From Streptomyces sp. CG1 (GTDB lineage: Bacteria; Actinomycetota; Actinomycetes; Streptomycetales; Streptomycetaceae): a stretch of DNA of 64,000 nt. The translations under genes were made by a program, and so were the position numbers. The notes under the pieces are model-generated. The model did no database searches. It saw only the letters and a list, made by a program, of their open reading frames with translations, and was not told where the DNA came from. How positions within the stretch are numbered: the stretch's first letter is position 1; each line of letters starts with the position of its first letter. Below, one piece after another: positions 32,550 to 41,556 of the stretch. Location: assembly GCF_041080625.1 (NCBI RefSeq), contig NZ_CP163518.1:8425501-8489500 (forward strand), read 5' to 3'.

Positions 32550-33361
32550 CCGACCACGTGACCGACGGCATGACCGGCACCGCCGAGCGCACGCCGCTGG
32601 TCGAACTGAGCGACGCCGGCAAGCAGTACGGCAACGTCCGCGCCCTCGAGGGTGTCTCCCTGGAGGTCCACGCGGGCGAGATCACCTGCGTCCTCGGCGA
32701 CAACGGCGCCGGCAAGTCGACCCTGATCAAGATGATCGCGGGCCTGCACCGGCACGACGCCGGCACTCTGCGCATCGAGGGCGAGGAGACCCGCCTCGCC
32801 TCTCCGCGTGAGGCCCTGGACCGTGGCATCGCCACGGTCTACCAGGACCTGGCGGTCGTCCCGCTGATGCCGGTCTGGCGCAACTTCTTCCTGGGCTCCG
32901 AGCCCCGCAAGGGCGTCGGCCCCTTCAAGCGCCTGGACACCGACCTCATGCGCCGCACCACCCGCGAGGCACTGCTGCGCATGGGCATCGACCTCCGCGA
33001 CGTGGACCAGCCCATCGGTACCCTCTCCGGCGGCGAACGCCAGTGCGTGGCCATCGCCCGCGCGGTCCATTTCGGCGCGAAGGTCCTCGTCCTCGACGAG
33101 CCGACGGCGGCACTGGGCGTGAAGCAGTCCGGTGTGGTCCTCAAATATGTGGCCGCGGCACGCGACGAGGGCCTGGGCGTCGTCCTGATCACCCACAACC
33201 CGCACCACGCGTACTTGGTGGGCGACCGCTTCGTGCTCCTGAGGAGGGGCACGATGGTGGGCAATTACACACGGGACGAGATCACACTGGACGAGCTGAC
33301 GAAGCAGATGGCGGGCGGAGCCGACCTGGACGCTCTGGTCCACGAACTGCAGCGAACATGA
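32546..33361 (+). CDS. Sugar ABC transporter ATP-binding protein, single-domain type
   Basis: A 271-residue ATPase. Walker [11 protein letters not shown]-loop [20 protein letters not shown], signature [15 protein letters not shown], Walker [14 protein letters not shown]-loop [11 protein letters not shown]. RbsA/XylG ATPases of this transporter class normally have two fused domains of about 500 residues. This is the single-domain (FrcA-like) version and would work as a homodimer. [20 protein letters not shown] is typical of that group. Start ATG 32546 overlaps the permease stop. A 130-base gap then separates it from the ROK kinase. Confidence 0.93.
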   Translation: MTDHVTDGMTGTAERTPLVELSDAGKQYGNVRALEGVSLEVHAGEITCVLGDNGAGKSTLIKMIAGLHRHDAGTLRIEGEETRLASPREALDRGIATVYQDLAVVPLMPVWRNFFLGSEPRKGVGPFKRLDTDLMRRTTREALLRMGIDLRDVDQPIGTLSGGERQCVAIARAVHFGAKVLVLDEPTAALGVKQSGVVLKYVAAARDEGLGVVLITHNPHHAYLVGDRFVLLRRGTMVGNYTRDEITLDELTKQMAGGADLDALVHELQRT

Positions 33362-33491
33362 GGGGCACGAGCGAAGCCGAGAACCTGGGGGAGCGACAAG
33401 CCACCGTGCACCCGCAGACGGCAATGCTCGCGCACCCCCTCCCCCTTGCCCGTACGGCACCCCTACCGACGGTGAGGCAGAATCGAGCCCG

Positions 33492-34637
33492 ATGAGCACC
33501 TACCGCGACCTCACCGCCCCCATCGGCTCCCGCAGGGCCCCCGTGCTCCGAACGGTGGGCACCAGGGAACGCCGCTCCCACCTGACCGCACCCCGTGTGC
33601 CGACGGTCGGTATCGACATCGGCGGCACCAAGGTCATGGCGGGCGTCGTGGACGCCGACGGCAACATCCTGGAGAAGCTCCGCGCGGAGACCCCGGACAA
33701 GTCCAAGAGTCCCAAGGTCGTCGAGGACACCATCGTCGAACTGGTCCTGGACCTGTCCGACCGGCACGACGTGCACGCGGTCGGCATCGGCGCGGCCGGC
33801 TGGGTCGACGCCGACCGCAACCGCGTCCTGTTCGCACCCCATCTGTCCTGGCGCAACGAACCACTGCGTGACCGCCTCAGCGGTCGCCTCTCCGTGCCGG
33901 TCCTGGTGGACAACGACGCCAACACCGCCGCCTGGGCGGAGTGGCGCTTCGGCGCCGGCCGCGGCGAGGACCACCTCGTCATGATCACCCTCGGCACCGG
34001 CATCGGCGGCGCCATCCTGGAGGACGGCCAGGTCAAGCGCGGCAAGTACGGCGTCGCCGGTGAGTTCGGCCATATGCAGGTCGTGCCCGGCGGGCACCGC
34101 TGCCCGTGCGGCAACCGCGGCTGCTGGGAGCAGTACAGCTCCGGCAACGCCCTCGTCCGCGAGGCCAAGGAGCTGGCCGCCGCCGACTCGCCCGTCGCCT
34201 ACGGCATCATCGAGCACGTCAAGGGCAACATCGCCGACATCACCGGCCCGATGATCACCGAGCTGGCCCGCGAGGGCGACGCCATGTGCATCGAGCTGCT
34301 CCAGGACATCGGCCAGTGGCTCGGCGTCGGCATCGCCAACCTCGCCGCCGCCCTCGACCCGTCCTGCTTCGTCATCGGCGGCGGGGTCTCGGCCGCCGAC
34401 GACCTGCTCATCGGCCCGGCCCGGGACGCCTTCAAGCGCCATCTCACCGGCCGCGGCTACCGCCCCGAGGCCCGCATCACCCGCGCCCAGCTCGGCCCCG
34501 AGGCCGGCATGGTCGGCGCCGCCGACCTGGCCCGGCTGGTCGCCCGCCGGTTCCGCCGCGCCAAGCGCCGCCGGGTGGAGCGGTACGAGCGCTACGAGCG
34601 GTACACCCAGGCCCGTCGCGACCGGGACAGCGCATGA
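33492..34637 (+). CDS. ROK-family sugar kinase (glucokinase-like)
   Basis: A 381-residue kinase. TVGIDIGGTKVMAGVVDADG is the ATP phosphate-binding motif. VDNDANTAAWAEWRFGAGRG holds the catalytic Asp, ITLGTGIGGAILEDG follows, and CPCGNRGCWEQYSSG is the zinc-binding ROK signature. The core (about 36-350) matches glucokinases of this family. Two additions are unusual: an N-terminal extension (STYRDLTAPIGSRRAPVLRT) and a very basic C-terminal tail with RRRVERYERYERYTQARRDR. It presumably phosphorylates the sugar brought in by the upstream transporter. Its stop overlaps the next ATG (ATGA). Confidence 0.9.
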   Translation: MSTYRDLTAPIGSRRAPVLRTVGTRERRSHLTAPRVPTVGIDIGGTKVMAGVVDADGNILEKLRAETPDKSKSPKVVEDTIVELVLDLSDRHDVHAVGIGAAGWVDADRNRVLFAPHLSWRNEPLRDRLSGRLSVPVLVDNDANTAAWAEWRFGAGRGEDHLVMITLGTGIGGAILEDGQVKRGKYGVAGEFGHMQVVPGGHRCPCGNRGCWEQYSSGNALVREAKELAAADSPVAYGIIEHVKGNIADITGPMITELAREGDAMCIELLQDIGQWLGVGIANLAAALDPSCFVIGGGVSAADDLLIGPARDAFKRHLTGRGYRPEARITRAQLGPEAGMVGAADLARLVARRFRRAKRRRVERYERYERYTQARRDRDSA

Positions 34638-35215
34638 CCCCGTCGCTGCCCCACCAGGGCGGCCCGCCGGACGAGCCGCGGCGCTCCGCCGAAGACGGCC
34701 GGCACAAGGCCAGACGCCGCGCGCTCACCTTGCTGATCATCGTCCTGCTGATCGGTGTCCCGGCCGGTTACCTGGTGATCTCCGCCAACCAGAGCCGCAA
34801 CAGCGGCAAGGACAAGGAGGCGAAGTACTCGGCGACCGGCCTCAGCGCGGGCTGGCCGTCGAAGGTACAGCGCCGCCTCTACCAGGTGACCGTCCCGCAC
34901 CCCGCCGACCACGTCGCCTACTACGAGACGAACAACTGGAAGACCAGCCGTCTCTATATGCAGTTCAGCACCAACGCCGCGGGTCTGGACAGCTTCCTGC
35001 AGACCATGGGCGCCCGCCGGGACCAGCTCAAGAAGGACGACATCGCCATCGGCGTCCGCGACCAGAGGGTCAGCGGCTGGCACTTCACCGGCCCCGGTCC
35101 CTGGTGGGGCCTCACCCACGCGCAGAAGAACCCGGCGCCCACCCAGGACGTCGTCGTGAACCTGTCCGACCCGGACAACCCGATGGTCTTCGTCGTCTCC
35201 CGCACGGTGCCGTGA
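34634..35215 (+). CDS. Membrane-anchored protein of unknown function, coupled to the ROK kinase
   Basis: A 193-residue protein with a basic N-terminus (GRHKARRRA), one transmembrane helix (LTLLIIVLLIGVPAGYLVIS, about 30-50) and an outward-facing domain of about 140 residues (WPSKVQRRLYQVTVPHPADH, YYETNNWKTSRLYMQFSTNA, GWHFTGPGPWWGLTHAQKNP, DVVVNLSDPDNPMVFVVSRT). I do not recognise the domain. The four-base overlap with the kinase stop argues that it belongs to the sugar operon. It might be an accessory or surface component, but there is no direct evidence. Confidence 0.75.
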   Translation: MTPSLPHQGGPPDEPRRSAEDGRHKARRRALTLLIIVLLIGVPAGYLVISANQSRNSGKDKEAKYSATGLSAGWPSKVQRRLYQVTVPHPADHVAYYETNNWKTSRLYMQFSTNAAGLDSFLQTMGARRDQLKKDDIAIGVRDQRVSGWHFTGPGPWWGLTHAQKNPAPTQDVVVNLSDPDNPMVFVVSRTVP

Positions 35216-35245
35216 ACACCCGCCCCGGCCGGTCTCCGGGACCCG

Positions 35246-35268
35246 TTGTCAGACCCCGCCCGTAGAGT
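35246..35268 (+). promoter_or_regulatory. DNA-damage-type (PafBC/RecA-NDp) promoter upstream of the helicase
   Basis: TTGTCAG (35246-35252), exactly 10 bases, TAGAGT (35263-35268), 44 bases before the ATG at 35313. The known LexA-independent damage promoter of actinobacteria is TTGTCAGTG-N8-TANNNT, the same spacing. The element lacks the following TG but is otherwise a good match. Confidence 0.6.
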
Positions 35269-35312
35269 CGAAGACGGCTGATCCGACACATCGGCGGGAG
35301 GTGGCAGGACGT

Positions 35313-38171
35313 ATGAGCGGCGGCACGGCGGCACTGGCCGAGCACACGGGAGGTACCGGGCAGGCCGGACCTCCCCTTCCGGTGCGCCTCGCGTCCGTCT
35401 ATCTCCCCGCGCCCCTCCCGCGCGAGGGCCGCATCGCCTTCTGGGACCCCGACGGCGGCACCCTGCCCGCCCGGCCGGGCACCGAGCGCGACACATCCGA
35501 GCTGACGGTCGTACGACGTCATGGAACCGGCGTGCGCCGCCGCCGGGTGCCCGCGCTGACCCTGACGCTCGCCGAGGCCCTCCCGCTGCTCGTCCAGGCC
35601 CGCCGCGACCCGGCCGCCCATCCGGCCACGGCCTGCTGGGGCGCCGCCGCGCTGCACGCGCTGCGCCTGGTCGCGCGCGGCCGGCTGCTGCCGGGCCTGA
35701 CCCCGGCCGGTCAGGACGCCTGGCGGGCCGGCCCGCTGGAGCCCGATGACATCGCGCACCTGCGTGCGGTGGCCGCGGCCCTGCCCCCCGAGGGCCACGC
35801 CGTGCCGCTCCCGGAACCCGGCCCGCTCCGGCTGCCCGAGCCGGAGGCCCTGATCCGCTCCTTCCTGGACGCGGTCGCCGACACCCTGCCCCGCACCCCG
35901 GCCGCCCCGCACACCTCCGGCCGGCCCTTCGCCGCCCGGGAACCCGTGGCCCTGCCGCAGGCCCACGAGTGGGCGGCCGAGGTCGCCGCCGGCATGGACG
36001 CCGGCGTGCGGATCTCGCTGCGCCTGGACCTGTCCTCGTACGACGTCTTCGACGCCGGCGTGCACGACGGCGCCCGCGCCGCCGGAGCGGCCATCGTGCA
36101 GGTGCACAGCCTCGCGGACCCCACCCTGGTGGCGGACGCGGCGGCCCTGTGGGCCGGGGAGGCCGACACGGCGTTCGGGTCCCGCGCCCGCGTGGACGCC
36201 GCCCTCGCCGTGCGGCGCGCGGCCCGACTCTGGCCGCCCCTGGACCGGTTCGCCGAGCAGGAGGTGCCGGACGTCCTCGCCCTGTCCGAGGAGGAGCTGG
36301 GTGAGCTGCTCGGCATCGGCGCCGCACGGCTGGCTGCCGCCGGGGTCGCCGTGCACTGGCCCCGTGACCTGGCCCGCAATCTGACGGCCGCCGCGGTGGT
36401 CCGCCCGGCACCCGGTTCGGCGACCGACGGCACCGGCTTCTTCGAGAGCGAGGACCTGCTCCAGTTCCGCTGGCAGCTGGCGCTCGGCGGAGAGCCGCTC
36501 AGCGAGGCCGAGATGGACGCCCTCGCCGAGGCCCACCGTCCGGTCGTACGACTCCGGGACCGCTGGGTGCTGGTCGACCCGGCCCTCGTCCGCAAGGCCC
36601 GCAAGCGCGAACTGGGCCTGCTCGACCCGGTCGACGCGCTGTCCGTGGCGCTCACCGGCACCGCCGACGTCGACGGCGAGACCGTCGAAGCCGTCCCCGT
36701 GGGCGCGCTGGCGGCCCTGCGCGACCGCCTCACGGCAGGCCTGCACCCGGCCGACCCGCCCGCGGGGTTGGCCGCCACTCTCCGCGACTACCAACTGCGC
36801 GGTCTCGCCTGGCTGGACCTCATGACCTCGCTCGGCCTCGGCGGCTGCCTCGCCGACGACATGGGCCTCGGCAAGACCGTCACCCTCATCGCCCTGCATC
36901 TGAAGCGCGCCCGCACCGAGCCGACCCTCGTGGTCTGCCCGGCCTCCCTGCTCGGCAACTGGCAGCGGGAGATCACCCGTTTCGCACCCGGCGTGCCCGT
37001 CCGCCGCTTCCACGGCCCCGATCGCACCCTGGACGGCCTCGACGGCGGCTTCGTCCTCACCACGTACGGCACGATGCGGTCGGCGGCCGCACAACTCGCC
37101 GACCGCCCCTGGGGCATGGTCGTCGCCGACGAGGCCCAGCATGTGAAGAACCCGTACTCCGCCACGGCCAAGGCGCTGCGCACGATCCCGGCACCCGCGC
37201 GGGTGGCGCTCACCGGAACCCCGGTCGAGAACAACCTCTCCGAACTGTGGGCCCTGCTCGACTGGACCACCCCCGGACTCCTCGGCCCCCTCAAGTCGTT
37301 CCGCGCCCGCCACGCCCGCGCCGTGGAGAACGGCGAGGACCAGGCGGCGGTCGACCGGCTGGCCCGCCTGGTCCGCCCCTTCCTGCTGCGCCGCAAGAAG
37401 TCCGACCCCGGCATCGTGCCCGAACTGCCGCCCAAGACCGAGACGGACCACCCGGTCCCGCTCACCCGGGAACAGGCCGCGCTGTACGAGGCGGTGGTGC
37501 GCGAGTCGATGCTGGCCATCGAGACCGCCGAGGGCATCGCCCGCCGGGGCCTGGTCCTGAAGCTGCTCGGCGCCCTGAAGCAGATCTGCGACCACCCGGC
37601 GTTGTACCTGAAGGAGGAGGCCGACACCCACCGCCTCGTCCACCGCTCCGGCAAACTCGCGCTGCTGGACGAGCTGTTGGACACCCTGCTGGCCGAGGAC
37701 GGCTCGGCGCTCGTCTTCACCCAGTACGTCGGCATGGCCCGCCTCATCACCGCCCACCTCTCCGCCCGCGCGATCCCGGTCGACCTGCTGCACGGCGGCA
37801 CGCCGGTCCCGGAGCGCGAGCGCATGGTGGACCGCTTCCAGAGCGGCGAGACCCCGGTCCTGGTGCTCTCCCTGAAGGCCGCCGGCACTGGCCTGAACCT
37901 CACCCGCGCGGGCCATGTCGTCCACTTCGACCGCTGGTGGAACCCGGCCGTCGAGGAGCAGGCCACCGACCGCGCGTACCGCATCGGCCAGACCCAGCCC
38001 GTCCAGGTCCACCGCCTGGTCACCGAGGGCACGGTCGAGGACCGCATCGCGGAGATGCTGGCGGCCAAGCGCGCCCTCGCGGATGCCATCCTCGGCTCCG
38101 GCGAGGCGGCTCTCACCGAACTGACCGACCGTGAGCTGTCCGACCTCGTCTCCCTCCGGAGGACATCATGA
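35313..38171 (+). CDS. SNF2/Rad54-family DEAD/DEAH helicase
   Basis: A 952-residue ATPase. The N-terminal half is the actinobacterial SNF2_N-associated region of unknown function (about 1-480). The motor begins LRDYQLRGLAWLDLMTSLGL, then motif I DDMGLGKTVTLIALHLK (about 513-530), VVCPASLLGNWQREI, motif II VVADEAQHVKNP, motif III ALTGTPVENNLSELWALLD. C-terminal lobe: LVFTQYVGMARLITAHL, LSLKAAGTGLNLTRAGHVVH, DRWWNPAVEEQATDRAYRIG. It translocates on double-stranded DNA and remodels protein-DNA complexes. ATG 35313 is chosen because GGGAGG lies 13-18 bases and GGCAGG 5-10 bases upstream; GTG 35301 is possible. Its stop overlaps the SWIM gene (ATGA). Confidence 0.93.
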   Translation: MSGGTAALAEHTGGTGQAGPPLPVRLASVYLPAPLPREGRIAFWDPDGGTLPARPGTERDTSELTVVRRHGTGVRRRRVPALTLTLAEALPLLVQARRDPAAHPATACWGAAALHALRLVARGRLLPGLTPAGQDAWRAGPLEPDDIAHLRAVAAALPPEGHAVPLPEPGPLRLPEPEALIRSFLDAVADTLPRTPAAPHTSGRPFAAREPVALPQAHEWAAEVAAGMDAGVRISLRLDLSSYDVFDAGVHDGARAAGAAIVQVHSLADPTLVADAAALWAGEADTAFGSRARVDAALAVRRAARLWPPLDRFAEQEVPDVLALSEEELGELLGIGAARLAAAGVAVHWPRDLARNLTAAAVVRPAPGSATDGTGFFESEDLLQFRWQLALGGEPLSEAEMDALAEAHRPVVRLRDRWVLVDPALVRKARKRELGLLDPVDALSVALTGTADVDGETVEAVPVGALAALRDRLTAGLHPADPPAGLAATLRDYQLRGLAWLDLMTSLGLGGCLADDMGLGKTVTLIALHLKRARTEPTLVVCPASLLGNWQREITRFAPGVPVRRFHGPDRTLDGLDGGFVLTTYGTMRSAAAQLADRPWGMVVADEAQHVKNPYSATAKALRTIPAPARVALTGTPVENNLSELWALLDWTTPGLLGPLKSFRARHARAVENGEDQAAVDRLARLVRPFLLRRKKSDPGIVPELPPKTETDHPVPLTREQAALYEAVVRESMLAIETAEGIARRGLVLKLLGALKQICDHPALYLKEEADTHRLVHRSGKLALLDELLDTLLAEDGSALVFTQYVGMARLITAHLSARAIPVDLLHGGTPVPERERMVDRFQSGETPVLVLSLKAAGTGLNLTRAGHVVHFDRWWNPAVEEQATDRAYRIGQTQPVQVHRLVTEGTVEDRIAEMLAAKRALADAILGSGEAALTELTDRELSDLVSLRRTS

Positions 38172-40402
38172 CTCTCCCACCGGAGGACGCCATGAGTCTC
38201 CCGCCGGAGGCCCCCACGACGGCCGACGGGCCACGCCCCGCCGACGCTGCCCGCCGCGCCTTGCGGGCGGCACGGGAACGCGTGGGGACCGAGCGCGCAC
38301 AGGCATCGGAGGGGACTGGGGAAGCGGCACCCTCGGCACCGGGCGGCGGAGGGCCGCCCGGTGCCGGGGAGAAGGCTGAGGAAGCGGCAGTCTTCGCACA
38401 GGGTGACGGACGCACGCAGGTACCGGAGAACACCGAAGAACCGGCACCCCTCGCACAGGCCGACGGAGCGTCGCAGGCACCGGCGGACCCCGCCGACCCC
38501 GCTGTGAAGCGTCCGGCCGGCGGCGGGCCGATGCGCCTCGCCGAGCCCGCGGCCGCACGCCAGACCGGCACCGGGCCGAGGCCCGCCGACGCGGCGCGGG
38601 CGGCACTCAGGGCCACCGTCACCGCACCGTCCGCTGCAGCCGAACGGTCCGCTGCGACGGCATCGCCCGCCGCGGCCGCCGCGGCCGAGGACGTGCACCC
38701 CGTCCCACCGGCCGGCCCGGCCGCCGCGCAGGGTGGGCGTCCTGCCGACGTGGCCCGGGAAGCGCTGCGCGCGGCCCGGCGGGAGGCTCAGCGGGCCGAG
38801 GCCGGGGCGGCGGAGGCCGCCGCGCGCGGCAAGCGGATGGCCGAACCCGGTACCGGGCGCGGGCCGCGCGCCGGCGGGAGTTCCGCCGACCCCGCCCCGC
38901 ACACGTCACCCGTTCCCGGAGGAGACCCGCGGACCGCCCGTGTCAAGGCCGCCCGGGACATGCGGTACTACCTGGCCAACGCCTTCCGGATGCCGACGGG
39001 GTCCGACCTCCCGGAGTCCGACACCCCGGAGGATGAGTGGACACAGCCCCCGGAGACCACCGGTGACTCCACCGACCGCACCGAACCGGACCACCCCGCC
39101 CCCGCGCCCGCGTCCCCGCACCTGCCCGCCACCATGGCCGCCCCGCACCGCGACACCGAACTGAGGCGTACGTTCCCGGCGTTCGCGCCGCGTGCGGCCA
39201 CCGCAGAGGGCAGGGCGTTCGCCGCGACCTGGTGGGGCAACGCATGGGCGGACGCGCTGGAGCAGGGTGCGCTGGACGCCAAGAGGGTGGCACGGGGCCG
39301 CGGTTATGCCGACCAGGGGCATGTCGACGCGATCACCGTGACCCCGGGGCTCGTGCTGGCGTACGTACGCGGGAGCCGGCCCCGCCCGTACCGGGTGCAG
39401 GTGCGGGTCCGCACGCTGGAGGACGAGGACTGGGCGCGCTTCCTGGACACGGCCGCCGACCGGCCGGGGCACATTGCCGCGCTGCTCGACAAGGAGCTGC
39501 CCCAGTCCCTCGCCGACTGCGGGGTCCCCCTGCTGCCCGGCCCCGGTGACCTCGCCCCGCGCTGCAGTTGTCCCGACTCCGGTCACCCCTGCAAGCACGC
39601 GGCCGCGCTCTGCTACCAGACGGCGCGGCTGCTCGACGCCGACCCGTTCGTCCTGCTCCTGCTGCGCGGTCGTAGCGAGAAGGACCTGGTCGACGCGTTG
39701 TCCCGGCGCAGTGCCGCCCGCGCGGCCCGTGCCGCCCAGGACCGGCAGCCGGACTCCCTGCCGGGCGTACGCGCCACCGATGCCCTCGCCCCACGCCAAC
39801 TCCCGCCGCTGCCACCGCCGTTGCCGACGCCCCCGCATCCCGAGCAGCCACCGGTGTATCCGGCGGCGCCCGGCGGCCCGGACCCCTTCGCACTGGACCA
39901 GCTGGCGACCGACGCCGCCGCCCGCGCCCATGCGCTGCTCGCCACGGGACACGACCCGGTGGGCGAGCTGACCCTGTGGCAGGACGCGGTGCGGCTGGCC
40001 GCGGCCCGCCCCGGTTCCGGTCTCACGGCCACCACCCGCACGCTCTATGCCACGCTCGCCACGGCCGTCGGCCGCACCCCGGCCGACCTCGCGCGTGCCG
40101 TCGCGGCCTGGCGCCAGGGCGGGCTCGCGGGACTGGCGGTCCTGGAGGAGGCATGGGACCCGCCGGCCGGCCGCTTCGACCGGGCCCGCCCGCTGCTGCT
40201 CGCCGCCGACCTCCCGGCGTTCCGCCCCTGGCGCAACCGCCTCACCCACCCACGCGGCCACGTCCAGCTCCGCCTCGGCCACGACGGCCTGTGGTACGCC
40301 TACGAGTCGGAGCCCGGCCAGGACGACTGGTGGCCCCGCGGCACCCCCGACCTGGACCCGGTGGGCGCACTCACCGGCCTCGGCACACCGGACGACCTCT
40401 AG
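38168..40402 (+). CDS. SWIM zinc-finger protein paired with the SNF2 helicase
   Basis: A 744-residue protein. Residues 1-255 are low-complexity and probably disordered, but hold three copies of a short helix-like motif: GPRPADAARRALRAARE (21-37), GPRPADAARAALRAT (136-150) and GGRPADVAREALRAARRE (189-206). The conserved part starts near 325 (ATWWGNAWADALEQGALDAK, GRGYADQGHVDAITVTPGLV). The SWIM finger is RCSCPDSGHPCKHAAALCY (about 465-483, C-x-C-x6-C-x-H). SWIM domains bind DNA or proteins, and this SNF2-SWIM pairing is common in actinobacteria. The ATGA overlap with the helicase stop implies stoichiometric production as a complex. Confidence 0.88.
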   Translation: MTLPPEDAMSLPPEAPTTADGPRPADAARRALRAARERVGTERAQASEGTGEAAPSAPGGGGPPGAGEKAEEAAVFAQGDGRTQVPENTEEPAPLAQADGASQAPADPADPAVKRPAGGGPMRLAEPAAARQTGTGPRPADAARAALRATVTAPSAAAERSAATASPAAAAAAEDVHPVPPAGPAAAQGGRPADVAREALRAARREAQRAEAGAAEAAARGKRMAEPGTGRGPRAGGSSADPAPHTSPVPGGDPRTARVKAARDMRYYLANAFRMPTGSDLPESDTPEDEWTQPPETTGDSTDRTEPDHPAPAPASPHLPATMAAPHRDTELRRTFPAFAPRAATAEGRAFAATWWGNAWADALEQGALDAKRVARGRGYADQGHVDAITVTPGLVLAYVRGSRPRPYRVQVRVRTLEDEDWARFLDTAADRPGHIAALLDKELPQSLADCGVPLLPGPGDLAPRCSCPDSGHPCKHAAALCYQTARLLDADPFVLLLLRGRSEKDLVDALSRRSAARAARAAQDRQPDSLPGVRATDALAPRQLPPLPPPLPTPPHPEQPPVYPAAPGGPDPFALDQLATDAAARAHALLATGHDPVGELTLWQDAVRLAAARPGSGLTATTRTLYATLATAVGRTPADLARAVAAWRQGGLAGLAVLEEAWDPPAGRFDRARPLLLAADLPAFRPWRNRLTHPRGHVQLRLGHDGLWYAYESEPGQDDWWPRGTPDLDPVGALTGLGTPDDL

Positions 40403-40621
40403 GGGCCTTGGCGCCGGATCTCGCAGCCCTGATCGGAACGAAGGGCCCCGGCCGACGGCATGACGGCATGACGGCATGAGCCTGACCGCCGGGGGCCGTG
40501 AGGAGTGCCCCTGATCTTTGCGGGTCCCGTGTGGTGGGCCGGGGGGCGCGCCGGCGCCCGCTGGGCCGATGGCATCATGGCCGGCCGGCCGACCGGATCG
40601 GCATCGGGGGGACGGGGAGAC

Positions 40622-41239
40622 GTGACACCGGTGGGGGCGGGGAAGGGGCGCACGGTGAGGTCCGGAAGCGTGCCGAAGACGGTGCCGGGCCGCATCGCGA
40701 TGGCGCTGTTCATGCTGTTCGCCGGGGTGTTGTTCGGCGCCCTCGGGGTCGTCGGAGGCGTGGGCCTCGCCGACGGCCTGAAGTACTCAACGCGGCTATC
40801 CGGCACCCCGGGGCTGCTGACGATAGAGGGCTGCTTCACCTCGGGCACGGGCAAACAGCGCCATACCGAGTGCTTCGGTTTCTTCCGCTCCGACCATCAC
40901 CATGTGGTGGACCAGTTCGCCTCCATCGACGACTCCTACCAGAAGGGGACGGTGCTGTCTGTCCAGCAGGACGCGAGCGGCCACTGCTATCTGGTCGGGG
41001 TGGCCCCGACCGCCGGACGGCTGGCCGGAATCTGCGCCTGCGTGGTGGCCCTCGTCCTCGGCCTGACCTTGTCGTCCGGTGCGTTCGCCATCGCGATGCC
41101 ACGGCTGGGCAGCCGGATCGGCACGGCGCTGTGGTCACCGGGGGCCGGGCGGATGCTGCGCCGGCTGCTCACGGCCTGTTGCGTCGGTTTCGCCCTGTCC
41201 GGCCTGGTCGGTGTGATCGGCTGGCTGGCCATGCCCTGA
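40622..41239 (+). CDS. Small membrane protein of unknown function
   Basis: About 205 residues from GTG 40622, which has GGGGAGA just upstream; the open frame continues to 40505 but without start signals. Transmembrane helices at about 25-50 (MALFMLFAGVLFGALGVVGG), 133-158 and 180-203. Between the first two is an exposed segment with cysteines (IEGCFTSGTGKQRHTECFGF and GHCYLVGVAP) that could form a disulfide outside the membrane. The pattern resembles DUF3592-like proteins, but I am not certain. It stands alone between the SWIM gene and the MFS operon. Confidence 0.65.
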   Translation: MTPVGAGKGRTVRSGSVPKTVPGRIAMALFMLFAGVLFGALGVVGGVGLADGLKYSTRLSGTPGLLTIEGCFTSGTGKQRHTECFGFFRSDHHHVVDQFASIDDSYQKGTVLSVQQDASGHCYLVGVAPTAGRLAGICACVVALVLGLTLSSGAFAIAMPRLGSRIGTALWSPGAGRMLRRLLTACCVGFALSGLVGVIGWLAMP

Positions 41240-41340
41240 CGGTGCGCCGTCGGCCTCGGTGGTCGGCACGGGGGTGATGGAGCCTGGTCTCCGCCAGGAC
41301 CTACACTCAGTTGGTAGCCGCAAGCAACGGAACGTAAGTG

Positions 41341-41556
41341 ATGATCGGCACGGGCCATCGGAGGGGCCGAGTGGGAGCCGTGCGCTCGCACGTCGATCGG
41401 GGGCGGAACAAGCTCCTCGACCGGAGGTTGGTGAAGCTCCTCCGTCGGGGACCGGTGAAGCGTCTCGACGACGACCTGGTGGACCGTACAGACATGAGCC
41501 TCGAAGCCGGGCAGCGTCCGGGCGGTGAGGCGAGGCAAGGAGATCCGCACGCATGA
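41341..41556 (+). CDS. Possible small ORF coupled to the MFS exporter
   Basis: A 71-codon frame starting MIGTGHRRGRVGAVRSHVDR whose TGA overlaps the ATG of the exporter (ATGA at 41553-41556). That kind of overlap is usual for genuine coupled genes. The protein is basic and helical (NKLLDRRLVKLLRRGPVKRL) and could be the stump of a MarR-type repressor, often found in this position, but no winged helix remains. TACACT (41302-41307) and an inverted repeat GTTG-N11-CAAC follow in the leader. The coding status is uncertain. Confidence 0.4.
   Translation: MIGTGHRRGRVGAVRSHVDRGRNKLLDRRLVKLLRRGPVKRLDDDLVDRTDMSLEAGQRPGGEARQGDPHA

Noticed and set aside
40454-40477. Three copies of GACGGCAT
   Set aside because: A short slippage tract after the SWIM gene; no function suggested.
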